Assembly (NCBI GenBank): GCA_022822785.1
Contig: JAJEAL010000070.1
Location: 1 to 64,000 of the forward strand
DNA: 64,000 nt
Reading direction: 5' to 3'
Source: Candidatus Poribacteria bacterium
Lineage (GTDB): Bacteria; Poribacteria; WGA-4E; PCPOR2b
The notes beneath the pieces are model-generated. The model was not told the DNA's origin, ran no database searches, and saw only the letters and a program-made list of their open reading frames with translations. The translations under genes were made by a program, and so were the position numbers. Shown here one piece after another: positions 1 to 7,914 of this stretch. Position 1 is the first letter of the stretch. Every line of letters begins with the position of its first letter.

Positions 1-54
1 TTCGGTCAGTTCCGAATCTGATAAAGGGTGAACTTGTTTGGGGCGTTTCATCAT
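1..54 (-). CDS. Partial unidentified gene, N-terminus only
   Basis: Only the first 18 codons of a leftward gene lie inside the window. Two adjacent ATG codons at 54-52 and 51-49 follow a strong SD (GAGGAGGG, plus-strand positions 57-64). The peptide begins MMKRPKQVHPLSDSELTE and runs off the edge. A 'LSDSEL' segment near the start is compatible with a phytanoyl-CoA dioxygenase, since other PhyH proteins begin with a similar short helix before the first strand, but this is too short to assign. The frame differs from that of the upstream TauD-like fragment. Confidence 0.4.
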   Translation of the reverse strand, partial: MMKRPKQVHPLSDSELTE

Positions 55-60
55 ATCCCT

Positions 61-235
61 CCTCTTTATGCGAAAACGGTAAAAAGAAGGATACTATCGT
101 CAAACTCCATTGTCCAGAAATTAATCTGAAATCACTTAGCACTTCAAAGATGTCCACGGACACGGAAACCGAGAGATCCACGCCCTTTACGACCGCACCC
201 ACCGCCGGCGATACTTTTTGGATTGAAATTGACAT
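61..235 (-). pseudogene. TauD/TfdA-like dioxygenase N-terminal remnant
   Basis: A leftward reading frame starts at ATG 235-233 behind a very strong SD region (two GGAGG-type blocks at 240-256). The first residues, MSISIQKVSPAVGAVVKGVD then LS, match the N-terminus of alpha-ketoglutarate-dependent TauD/TfdA dioxygenases, which open with a conserved 'GAEI.GVDLS' segment. After about residue 37 the peptide (ISGQWSLTIVSFFLPFS) no longer resembles the family. No HxD iron motif appears before the next gene starts at 54. I read this as a truncated or frameshifted remnant that kept its start signals. It could instead be a chance resemblance. Confidence 0.4.
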
Positions 236-287
236 TTGTGCACCTCCTCTCCTCCTCAAAGATATGAACGTGATATGACATTAGGCT

Positions 288-1454
288 TCAAACCCATTCG
301 GTATCCTGCTTCGATTTCCACGCTGCGGCACGGCTGTAGCCTTCTGCTTCACGCCGCACTACGGGTGGATTTGCACGCAACACCTCCTGGTTCATTTCAA
401 TGCCGATGCCAGGAGCGGTTGGCACGTCAAAATATCCCTCCTTCTGGCGTGGGAACTCACCGACGACGACCTGATCAAACCAGGGCGCATGACCGCCCTC
501 TTGAATCATGAAGTTTGTCGTACAGACATCGACCTGTATGGCCGCCATCGTGTTGATTGGACCGTAGGGGTTGTGTGGTTGAAAACCGACATAGTATGCC
601 TCCGCCATTGCGGCGATCTTCTTCAGCTCCGAAATCCCACCCGCGTGGCACACATCCGGTTGAATCAGCGCTACAACCTGCTTTTCAAGCAGTTCAACAA
701 ACCCCCACTTGGTGTAGAGTCTCTCCCCCGTTGCGAGCGGAATATTTACGGCTTCCGCCACTTTTACCATAGCGTCAACGTTTTGGGGTGGTACGGGTTC
801 CTCATAGACATACGGTCGGAACTCCTCTAACGCATGGCCGATTCGGATTGCAGACGACGGCGACAATCTCCCGTGTACCTCCACCAATAGCTCAACATCG
901 TCTCCGACCGCCTCCCGTACCGCTTTGACCTTAGCGATAGCATCTCGCTCCGCCTCTGCACTGATGAACAATCCTTGGTGACCAAAGGGGTCGCCTTTTA
1001 GCGCAGTCAAACCCGTATCCACCTGACGCAGCGCATGCTCAACAGCGAGTTCAGGAGTCGCCCCATCGAAGCGTCCGTATGTCCAAATCCGATCGCGCAT
1101 TTGGCCCCCTAGCAGTTGCCACACCGGGGCGTTAAATGCCTTCCCCTTAATATCCCAGAGCGCGATTTCTATGCCACTGATCGCCGCCATCTGAATTACC
1201 CCACCCCGCACATTGTGATAGAGGTGATAGAGCCGTTGCCAATGCTCCTCAATCCGGAACGGATCTTTACCAATCAACGTCGCTCCGATTTCATCCACAA
1301 ATTGTGCGACAGACAGGGGACCACAAGTTGACTCGCCCCATCCAACTATACCTTCGTCCGTGGAAATTTTAACATAAACGTAATTGCTTCGCCCACCGCG
1401 CCTATTGGACACCGGTGACGCACTAGGAATTGCCTCAACTTTTGTAATCTTCAT
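288..1454 (-). CDS. Enolase-superfamily sugar-acid dehydratase, galactonate dehydratase-like
   Basis: This 388-residue protein has the mandelate racemase/muconate lactonizing enzyme layout: an N-terminal capping domain, then a (beta/alpha)7-beta barrel. It resembles D-galactonate dehydratase (DgoD) in several signatures. 'LVEVHGR' carries the first metal ligand (E) and the general acid H. 'YEEPV' and 'TGER' carry the other two metal-binding glutamates. 'QPDVCHAGGI' and 'QPHNPYGP' supply the catalytic Asp/His region. Enzymes of this family dehydrate aldonic acids to 2-keto-3-deoxy acids. The SD GGGAGG precedes ATG 1454. It is the last gene of a three-gene minus-strand set with an aldo/keto reductase and a 2-hydroxyacid dehydrogenase, which fits sugar-acid catabolism. 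The exact substrate cannot be read from sequence. Confidence 0.85.
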   Translation of the reverse strand: MKITKVEAIPSASPVSNRRGGRSNYVYVKISTDEGIVGWGESTCGPLSVAQFVDEIGATLIGKDPFRIEEHWQRLYHLYHNVRGGVIQMAAISGIEIALWDIKGKAFNAPVWQLLGGQMRDRIWTYGRFDGATPELAVEHALRQVDTGLTALKGDPFGHQGLFISAEAERDAIAKVKAVREAVGDDVELLVEVHGRLSPSSAIRIGHALEEFRPYVYEEPVPPQNVDAMVKVAEAVNIPLATGERLYTKWGFVELLEKQVVALIQPDVCHAGGISELKKIAAMAEAYYVGFQPHNPYGPINTMAAIQVDVCTTNFMIQEGGHAPWFDQVVVGEFPRQKEGYFDVPTAPGIGIEMNQEVLRANPPVVRREAEGYSRAAAWKSKQDTEWV

Positions 1455-1499
1455 CCTATGGACCTCCCTGCATAGAGTTACTGTAATCCGTTTATTCTC

Positions 1500-2429
1500 T
1501 TATGTCAGTTGCACCCACCCATCGTCCACTTCCTCAAAGCGGCGGTGTAATGCCTCAACAGTTTCCGCGGCAATCGGTAGATCTCGCGTTACCATCTCAA
1601 TATTTGATGACAGATGTGATGGGTTATGGGTACCTACAATAATCGTATCGACCTCTGGTTGTGCGAGCACAAACCCCAGCGCCAACAGAATAGGGTCATC
1701 AGGTGCTTCTGGCAGGGGTCCCATCTGCGCCATAATCTGGGCCCGGCGAAAGTATTCATCGGCATACGAGTACGGGCTATGCGCCTTACCCCACGCTCCG
1801 TTGGCAATAGGTCTCTTGATAATGACCCCCATCCCTTTCGCTTCTGCCAACTTAAATAACCCTTTGGTGCGAGCGTGCTGCTCTACGAGATTAAAGCTCG
1901 TTTGAAGTGTCTCGAACAGCCCACTTTCTACCGCCCACCGGGCCGCAGCGTTGTCCCCACTGTATCCGATGAAACGAGTTTTTCCTGCCTCCCTCGCCTG
2001 TACAAGGGCGTCAATAACCTCACTATTTTCTAGTATATCAATATTACACGAGTGGAGTTGGACGAGGTCTAAATGGTCTGTCCGCAGCCGGCGCAGACTG
2101 CGATCAATACTTTCAGAGACCGCCGGTCCGGTCCACGATTCATGTTCCGTCCACGGTATACCCCTGTCTCCGTCATCCGTGGTGTGACCACACTTTGTCG
2201 CCAAAATGTATTCATCTCGCCGGTGGGCAACGGTTTCACCGATAATTTCCTCGGTTCTGCCGTAACAAGCAGCGGTGTCGAGGAAATTAATGCCACCATC
2301 GAGTGCGGCGTTGAGCACCCGGTCCGCCTCGGCAACGGTCTTGGACCTCTCTTGACGCGAAATCTCGGCGAGTCCGAGACCGAGACGCGTAATTTTGAGA
2401 CCGGTTTTGCCAAAATCTGTCCTTTCCAT
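1500..2429 (-). CDS. Aldo/keto reductase
   Basis: The protein is an aldo/keto reductase (TIM barrel, NADPH-dependent) of about 309 residues. The catalytic tetrad is visible: D and Y in 'DTAACYGRTE', K in 'LATKCGH', and H in 'VQLHSC'. The start is set at ATG 2429 (MERTDFGKTGLKITRLGLG), because AAGGAGGGAG sits just upstream and the first beta-hairpin of the family begins there. A longer frame to 2486 would overlap the preceding gene. The gene lies 28 bases after the 2-hydroxyacid dehydrogenase and 45 bases before the galactonate-dehydratase-like gene, so the three are probably co-transcribed. It probably reduces or oxidises a sugar or sugar-derived aldehyde; related Poribacterial and planctomycete clusters often pair AKRs with enolase-family dehydratases. 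Confidence 0.85.
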   Translation of the reverse strand: MERTDFGKTGLKITRLGLGLAEISRQERSKTVAEADRVLNAALDGGINFLDTAACYGRTEEIIGETVAHRRDEYILATKCGHTTDDGDRGIPWTEHESWTGPAVSESIDRSLRRLRTDHLDLVQLHSCNIDILENSEVIDALVQAREAGKTRFIGYSGDNAAARWAVESGLFETLQTSFNLVEQHARTKGLFKLAEAKGMGVIIKRPIANGAWGKAHSPYSYADEYFRRAQIMAQMGPLPEAPDDPILLALGFVLAQPEVDTIIVGTHNPSHLSSNIEMVTRDLPIAAETVEALHRRFEEVDDGWVQLT

Positions 2430-2457
2430 ATCTCCCTCCTTATATGGGGCGTCCCGA

Positions 2458-3411
2458 CTAAAATCCTGCTTGCTTGTCACAGACATAGAGAAACGGTTCG
2501 CCTGCGATAAACCGCCGGAGGTTCTCCTTGAAAATCTGCCGTCGTCCCTCCCACATCTCAGCGGTCAACGCCGAAGCGTGAGGCGATAGGATAACGTTGT
2601 CCATATCCCACAACGGACTATCGGCGGGTAAAGGCTCGACATCCATGACGTCTAGCCCTGCCCCAGCGATTTGTCCGGAGCGTAACGCTTCTATTAACGC
2701 CTCCTCATCCAAGATGCCTCCTCGTGAAATAGCTATGATGTACGCACTCGACTTGAGCAACCCGATTCGCCGGCGATCAATTAACCCCGCTGTTTCTCGT
2801 GTGAACGGTGCCGTGATTACAAACCAATCCGATATCTGGAGCAGCTCATCCAGTCTGTCAAGTCCCCAGACCTCCTTCACTTCTGACGGCGGTGGCATCG
2901 AATGGGCATCAACGGCGTAGACCTCCATACCGAAACCGTATCCCCGTCGGGCGACTGCCATGCCAATACCGCCGAGCGCAAGGATTCCCAAGGTGCTTCC
3001 GGTGAGTTCTAATACCCGTTCATCATATTTTGCGGTATCCCAATGGTGCACTTTCTGGTCTTCCCACTGTTCACGTAAACAGTGTGCAAAGGTCAATATC
3101 ATGCCGAATGCATGGTCAGCCATCGGGTTGGCGTGTGGACCCCGGGCGTTGGTCAAGATAACATCGCTATCTCTTATCTCAGGTATCGATACAATTCTAT
3201 CGACACCGGTTCCCGGACACTGAATCCACAGTAGTCTTTGGGCGGCAAGAAAAACCTCGCGTGACGGTTCACCACAAAACACATCTGCATCTCGAATGAG
3301 CGCTACCTCTTCTTCTGGGGTAGCTGCTCGCTGAAAAGTTATGTCCGGGAAAGCGGTGCGAAGTTCATCCACGAACTGATCGGTTGCTCGACCAGCCAAT
3401 ACAATTTTCAT
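2458..3411 (-). CDS. D-isomer-specific 2-hydroxyacid dehydrogenase
   Basis: This 317-residue NAD-dependent dehydrogenase matches the 2-hydroxyacid dehydrogenase family. The Rossmann motif 'GILALGGIGMAVARR' lies near residue 140. The active-site Arg is in 'ISRGGILDEEAL', the Glu in 'DVMDVEPLP' and the catalytic His in 'LSPHAS'. The N-terminal catalytic half contains 'CPGTGVDRI', which is typical. The last Gly of the usual GxGxxG is replaced by Ala in 'GIGMAVA', which is common in this subfamily. The start ATG 3411 follows GAGG at suitable spacing. It is the first gene of the three-gene sugar-acid set and may reduce a 2-keto acid produced by the dehydratase step. Confidence 0.87.
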   Translation of the reverse strand: MKIVLAGRATDQFVDELRTAFPDITFQRAATPEEEVALIRDADVFCGEPSREVFLAAQRLLWIQCPGTGVDRIVSIPEIRDSDVILTNARGPHANPMADHAFGMILTFAHCLREQWEDQKVHHWDTAKYDERVLELTGSTLGILALGGIGMAVARRGYGFGMEVYAVDAHSMPPPSEVKEVWGLDRLDELLQISDWFVITAPFTRETAGLIDRRRIGLLKSSAYIIAISRGGILDEEALIEALRSGQIAGAGLDVMDVEPLPADSPLWDMDNVILSPHASALTAEMWEGRRQIFKENLRRFIAGEPFLYVCDKQAGF

Positions 3412-3779
3412 CTGTCATTACCTCATATTTTCAAACATTAGGGTTAGCATAGCTATTTCAACATTTCGTACCAACAACGTTGGTATTTAAGATGAAAAAT
3501 AGGGTACAATACTGAAAAAGAATCGATTGTTAATTTAATGTTTTCGACTGTATATTACTCGACTTTTCACCATATTCTAACATAAAATTCAGGCGTCTCA
3601 ACATCAAAAAATTGCCGTGACAGGAAAATTACGGTGCTCCTCAGCTTCGGTTGAACCTGAGTAAAGAAGCAGCGTCTTAAATCGTAGCTACTGCAACTTC
3701 GTTCTATTGTATGTGTCCCACAAATCGTCTTTGTCAATAGAAACTTAGTGTCAAAATACTGGCGTAAGGAGAAATTACA
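3412..3779. other. Divergent intergenic region
   Basis: This AT-rich gap of 368 bases lies between the leftward sugar-acid operon and the rightward enolase-family gene, so it must carry promoters for both. A possible rightward promoter is TTGTCA at 3731-3736 with AATACT at 3755-3760 (18-base spacer), 20 bases before the start at 3780. No clear leftward promoter or operator stood out. The long antisense frame covering this gap and the next gene is a shadow. Confidence 0.35.
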
Positions 3780-4865
3780 ATGCGTATCACTAGTATAGAT
3801 CCCTTTATTGTGAAAGCACCAACTGAAGGACCAGAAGGACCGACAACTGGAACTTGGGGCATCCTCCTCGTCCATACAGATGCAGGTATAACCGGGATCG
3901 GACGCGGCGGAAGTATCGAAGTCATCTCCCAAGAGCTGGCGCCTGTGCTTATTGGGCAGGATCCACGTCGGACAGCACTGCTCTGGGAACGGATGTATGA
4001 GACAGCATGGCGCTTTGGCGGTTCGGGCAATGCTGCGATGTCGTCCATTGGGGCACTCGACGTAGCCCTGTGGGACATCTGCGGAAAAGCTTGCGGTCAA
4101 CCTGTATGGCGACTTCTGGGTGGATATCGGGAGAAAGTGCCCGCTTACGCCGATGGCTCCGGATACATCGCGGAGGCAGACCAATCTCCCGAAGCAATTG
4201 CGGCGTTGGTCAAGAAGCACGCAGATCTCGGTTATAATGCGATGAAAATACACATGTACGAAGCCAAAAGTCCAGAGGAAATTGTGGAGCGGGTGCGACT
4301 TACGCGGGAATTGATTGGTATGGAAAAGAAATTGATGGTAGACTTGCACCGTGCATGGGACGGAAAGACAGCGGTGGAGATTGCTCGGGAACTTGAGCCG
4401 TACAACCTCTACTGGATAGAGGAACCGGTGCGTGGCGACGATGAGGCAGTCTACCTGCGTATGGTACAAGAAGCCACGAGCGCCATTGTTGCTGGTGGGG
4501 AGAGCGTCGGCACCCTTTATGGTATCAGACCATTTATTACAGAGGGTGCGCTCCAGCTGGTGCAGACGGACATCTTAATTGGCGGCGGCTTCACTGGGTT
4601 GATGCGAATTGCAGCGTTATGTCAAGCGTATCACCTGCCCGTCTCTCCTCACGGCGCCCAGTTCCCGGACATCAACTGTCATTTGGCAGCGGCAGTACCT
4701 AATAGTTCAATCGTTTCCGCTTATCCTGACTGCGAGCCCAACGAGATCTGGTCAAAGCTGTATGATCCGGCTTTTCAAGTGATAGATGGACACATCGCCA
4801 TGACTGAGAAACCGGGGCTGGGACTCACGTTGAACGAGGACTTTATTGATAGACACCGGGTTTGA
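3780..4865 (+). CDS. Mandelate racemase/muconate lactonizing enzyme family protein
   Basis: A 361-residue enolase-superfamily enzyme. The metal ligands are the D in 'VDLHRAW', E in 'IEEPV' and E in 'AGGESVG'. A basic pair sits in 'MKIHMY' on the second barrel strand, and the catalytic His is in 'SPHGAQ', followed by the 'HLAAAVPN' segment seen in acid-sugar dehydratases and racemases. SD AAGGAG at spacing 9 supports ATG 3780. It is transcribed away from the 288-3411 operon and may share regulation with it. The protein differs from the galactonate-dehydratase-like one in its second-strand motif (KIH rather than LKGD), so the two probably act on different acid sugars. No specific substrate is claimed. 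Confidence 0.85.
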   Translation: MRITSIDPFIVKAPTEGPEGPTTGTWGILLVHTDAGITGIGRGGSIEVISQELAPVLIGQDPRRTALLWERMYETAWRFGGSGNAAMSSIGALDVALWDICGKACGQPVWRLLGGYREKVPAYADGSGYIAEADQSPEAIAALVKKHADLGYNAMKIHMYEAKSPEEIVERVRLTRELIGMEKKLMVDLHRAWDGKTAVEIARELEPYNLYWIEEPVRGDDEAVYLRMVQEATSAIVAGGESVGTLYGIRPFITEGALQLVQTDILIGGGFTGLMRIAALCQAYHLPVSPHGAQFPDINCHLAAAVPNSSIVSAYPDCEPNEIWSKLYDPAFQVIDGHIAMTEKPGLGLTLNEDFIDRHRV

Positions 4866-4941
4866 AGGGTTGGCACCACGCCCGAAGCAGGTCGAGAGAT
4901 CCAGCGCGATAAGCACACAATTTGTTACACCAAGCGGACAT

Positions 4942-4982
4942 AAAAAAAGCCAAGCCACATCAAGAGTTCAATGCGGCTTGGC
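4942..4982 (-). terminator. Rho-independent terminator of the barrel gene
   Basis: Arms GCCAAGCC (4949-4956) and GGCTTGGC (4975-4982) form a perfect 8-bp stem. On the minus strand the stem is followed by seven T (plus-strand A at 4942-4948). It lies about 140 bases after the stop of the minus-strand gene at 5124-6347. Confidence 0.75.
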
Positions 4983-5123
4983 ACTGGGTAATTTTCATCA
5001 ACTTTATGGATACTAGACAAGGAGTAGTTGACGTTACTTACATCCACTCTAACGAGTTGGACAACCAACCGTTTCATCAATTTCGAAGATTTTATTTGGG
5101 GACCGAAATTGTATTAAGAAAAA

Positions 5124-6347
5124 CTAGTAGCTTGCCTGAAGTGTCATTGACACGACATTGTGAGTGTAATTCAGAAAGTCAAATATTTCGTTATCCTCAT
5201 TGGTGTCATTGCGCGTGAGTTGATAATCCGCAAGGAGCGTCAGAGAATTCCACACCTGCCAATGGATTTGGAAGTGTGCACCGAGTTGGTTATCCCTCCG
5301 TTTTTCCGCGTCCTCGTCAACCAATCCATCAGGGCCCCGCACCCGACGCCCATCAAAGGTGATGCCCAACCGCGACAGACGTAGACGCGCCCAATTCTCA
5401 TCGTTGATTTTGTAAAATCCGCTAACCGCTGCTTCAACCGTAGAAAAATCGTAGAAGGCGATATTTGAGTTACTCAGAAATAGATTCAACTCCTGCTGTA
5501 AGAGGAACCGATTCGCTGGAATTTGGATCAATTTCGCGGACACCAAGTTCCGCAGATCTCGTCGAGATGTCCCCTGTTCAATCCCAGCAATACCCAGCAC
5601 AAGGTTATTTAGATTATCTTTATAGTTTTCCCGTTCAAGCGAATACTCTAATTTCGCCAGTAGTGCTTTGAGGATTCCGAGTTGTACCCTCGCCCGTCCT
5701 TGATGATTTGTTGAACCGACAAGTAGGAAATCTTCCCGTCGCGTTATTTTATCGTCAAAACGGTTGATATAGAGATTATATTCCAACAACTTGCCAAAGC
5801 GGAAACTGATTTGGCGTTGCAGGTTATCAAAAGCATCGTCTCGCCGATTCAATCGCTGCAGTTGGTGTGATACACTTAAGGTCGGCAATTCCGCTGTCGG
5901 GCGGAAACTGAGCTCGGTTGCAAAAAGATCTGCGAACGCATCAAATTCGTTGAGCTGTCCATCTTCACCGGTATAGTTTTCCAATTGCGGATAGTATTGC
6001 AGCTTAAGCCCAAAACGTTTACCAAGGGGTAAGGTGCCTTGAATATTGACGCCGGCGAGGTTGATTAGACCGGTGAGTTGTGGGTCTTCACGCCCTGCAA
6101 GGCTACTTGTATTCGGATCTATACTCAGTCCAAACTCGACGTGATTGTTAAAGACATTGCTCACCTCATAATCGATGGTGAGGTCAGATTCAAAGGCTGC
6201 CGGCGCTTCTGTCTCCTGTTGGAACAGTTCCCGACCGTACTCCAGTTGGAGTTGTGCGGACGCAATTGAAGCCGCAAGCAGTAATAGCCCTATGACGGAT
6301 GCCCGGTAAATCGGCTTGAACGGAAATTGATGAAACCGTTTTCGCAA
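5124..6347 (-). CDS. Predicted outer-membrane beta-barrel protein
   Basis: I do not recognise a named family. The 407-residue product has an N-terminal signal peptide: charged MRKRFHQF, then a hydrophobic run ending near 'ASIASAQ'. The rest is rich in alternating hydrophobic/polar strands (for example 'RARVQLGILKALLAKLEYSL') with no long alpha-helical core. It ends in an aromatic residue (...SMTLQASY), as do many substrates of the outer-membrane assembly machinery. The start is TTG at 6347, supported by GGGAGG nine bases upstream. A terminator at 6364-6416 separates it from the small lipoprotein gene upstream, so it probably has its own promoter. A role as porin, transporter or surface barrel is inference. 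Confidence 0.7.
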   Translation of the reverse strand: MRKRFHQFPFKPIYRASVIGLLLLAASIASAQLQLEYGRELFQQETEAPAAFESDLTIDYEVSNVFNNHVEFGLSIDPNTSSLAGREDPQLTGLINLAGVNIQGTLPLGKRFGLKLQYYPQLENYTGEDGQLNEFDAFADLFATELSFRPTAELPTLSVSHQLQRLNRRDDAFDNLQRQISFRFGKLLEYNLYINRFDDKITRREDFLLVGSTNHQGRARVQLGILKALLAKLEYSLERENYKDNLNNLVLGIAGIEQGTSRRDLRNLVSAKLIQIPANRFLLQQELNLFLSNSNIAFYDFSTVEAAVSGFYKINDENWARLRLSRLGITFDGRRVRGPDGLVDEDAEKRRDNQLGAHFQIHWQVWNSLTLLADYQLTRNDTNEDNEIFDFLNYTHNVVSMTLQASY

Positions 6348-6363
6348 TTTCTGTTTCCTCCCG

Positions 6364-6416
6364 AAAAAATAGGGGCACAGCTCCCGAAGACGTTCCGTAG
6401 GATGGCGTGCCCCTAT
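6364..6416 (-). terminator. Rho-independent terminator after the small lipoprotein gene
   Basis: ATAGGGGCAC (6369-6378) and GTGCCCCTAT (6407-6416) form a perfect 10-bp stem with a 28-base loop. On the minus strand it ends in a run of six T (6369-6364). It follows the lipoprotein gene at 6437-6676 by 20 bases and separates it from the barrel gene. Confidence 0.75.
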
Positions 6417-6436
6417 GAATAAAGGTCAGATAATTT

Positions 6437-6676
6437 TTAGTAGATTATACAAGCTCCACCTGCACAGATGCTGCCCGCTTTTTTCGTCACATCACCGGCA
6501 ACCGCACTTGCTTCACTAGCTTCAAAATCCGCAAGGAGGTCCGTCGTTTCGTTCGCCGATGCAGATAGACCAATCTGCAATTGACCACTCGATGTAAAAG
6601 TCGTGACGCAGCCGGAGAAAACAATTAATCCCAGAAGCATCACTGAAATCACACAACCCAACCAGAATCCTTTCAT
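6437..6676 (-). CDS. Small lipoprotein of unknown function
   Basis: A 79-residue protein with a lipoprotein signal peptide: MKGFWLGCVISVMLLGLIVF then the lipobox FSGC, with the acylated Cys near residue 23. The mature part is short, Ala/Ser/Glu-rich, and ends in a Cys pair in 'SICAGGACIIY'. The SD GGAGG sits at good spacing before ATG 6676. It follows the DUF362 gene by 57 bases, with no terminator seen in between, so it may be the last gene of the TlpA-peroxiredoxin-DUF362 operon. I do not recognise a family. Confidence 0.7.
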   Translation of the reverse strand: MKGFWLGCVISVMLLGLIVFSGCVTTFTSSGQLQIGLSASANETTDLLADFEASEASAVAGDVTKKAGSICAGGACIIY

Positions 6677-6733
6677 GATATTGACCTCCTGTTGCCTCGA
6701 ATGTGAAACCGATTCTCTTTTTCCTACAACTGA

Positions 6734-7903
6734 TTACACCTTCACCTCTTTATAATCCACTTCATCAAGGTCGTTAGTACCTAAATCCATTCTCGATGCT
6801 GAACGGATATATCTCGACAATCGAGAGATAGAGGGGAGTTGGAGTTCTTTTCGTTTCTCTTCCACGGTTTGATAGACGATTTGATCTAACGCAACCGGAT
6901 CTTGGCTGATAAGGATACCGCCATAGTGCCATACACCGTCAGGGTTGTACGTCGGCCCACCATCAAATGCGGCGAGCAAGCCATCGACAATGTTCAAAAC
7001 AACTTTATCCTTGAGGACAGTGTGAGCAAAGACATCTGCAATAGCGGGGTTACAATTCAGGGGATTTGAGTGGAAGCGGTGGGTATTATCGACACTACCG
7101 AAGGCAAGATTTTTTAGGCAGCCACTCACACCAGTAATCCCGTGATGTTTCATCACCGGCACGTTAATGACTATAGTCAACTCTTTGGTAAGAATGTTTG
7201 TGTACCGGGAGAGAATACTTCCGTTCTCACGGCGAACAGAGACATCCTTTTCAGTTTCATAGAACACTTCATCATCGTAACCGACACCTTCGCTGTCGGA
7301 GGCAAAGCATCGGACCCCTCGATCGCTTTGGTTAATTTCGTAGCCTGCGTCGATCAGATGCGACTCAAACCGATCCCAGATGATAATCTGGTTGTGGAGG
7401 ATACCCGCCCCGTACAAGCCATCAATAATTTTATCAACGATAATCCGATGGGTGCTCAGCTGTCTTCCGGCGAGTGGGTTAATTTTGATCCCAACGATGT
7501 CGGTCGGCAGAACAAAATCCTTCCAAGCTTCTTTCGCCGAGTCAAGACCAGTAAGTTTCATCATGGCACGGTCGATCATTTCACTGACGACCTGCTCGTC
7601 AAGCAGATCACCATTCCACACCTTTTCGCTGGTGGCTTCGACCAAAGGCGTTAACTGTTCTTCGACGGCTTCTCCTGGCGGGGCACCATGCTGATGTCCC
7701 AGTTGTGCAAAGGCAGCGGTAGTCGCTGAAGTTATGCTCCCTAGCGCGAGCCCCATCCCAACGACCCCTTTTGAAGTCTGACGCAAAAATCGTCGTCGAT
7801 TCACCGATTCGGTCATAGCTTCCGTTGTATGCGAAATCTGGTCGCAATCCGCTTGGATTTGTGCAACAACAGGATTTGATTGGGATGATATTTTATTTGT
7901 CAT
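6734..7903 (-). CDS. Tat-exported DUF362 domain protein
   Basis: A 389-residue protein whose N-terminal region has a twin-arginine signal, 'NRRRFLRQTSKG' near residue 36, followed by a hydrophobic stretch ending around 'ATTAAFAQLGHQHG'. The remainder matches DUF362: 'DIVGIKINPLAGRQ', 'INVPVMKHHGITGVSGCLKN' and 'NIVDGLLAAFDGGPTYNP'. Members of this family are often linked to iron-sulfur or redox proteins, but the reaction is not known. The export signal implies that the folded protein acts in the periplasm. The gene starts 11 bases after the end of the selenoperoxiredoxin gene, so they are co-transcribed. The start could lie further in; the first 30 residues before the RR motif are unusually long. 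Confidence 0.82.
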   Translation of the reverse strand: MTNKISSQSNPVVAQIQADCDQISHTTEAMTESVNRRRFLRQTSKGVVGMGLALGSITSATTAAFAQLGHQHGAPPGEAVEEQLTPLVEATSEKVWNGDLLDEQVVSEMIDRAMMKLTGLDSAKEAWKDFVLPTDIVGIKINPLAGRQLSTHRIIVDKIIDGLYGAGILHNQIIIWDRFESHLIDAGYEINQSDRGVRCFASDSEGVGYDDEVFYETEKDVSVRRENGSILSRYTNILTKELTIVINVPVMKHHGITGVSGCLKNLAFGSVDNTHRFHSNPLNCNPAIADVFAHTVLKDKVVLNIVDGLLAAFDGGPTYNPDGVWHYGGILISQDPVALDQIVYQTVEEKRKELQLPSISRLSRYIRSASRMDLGTNDLDEVDYKEVKV

Positions 7904-7914
7904 AGTTTGACTCT

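Noticed and set aside
3567-4469. Leftward frame of 300 codons overlapping the enolase-family gene
   Set aside because: It lies fully antisense to a clear enzyme gene, has no start site, and no known family pattern.
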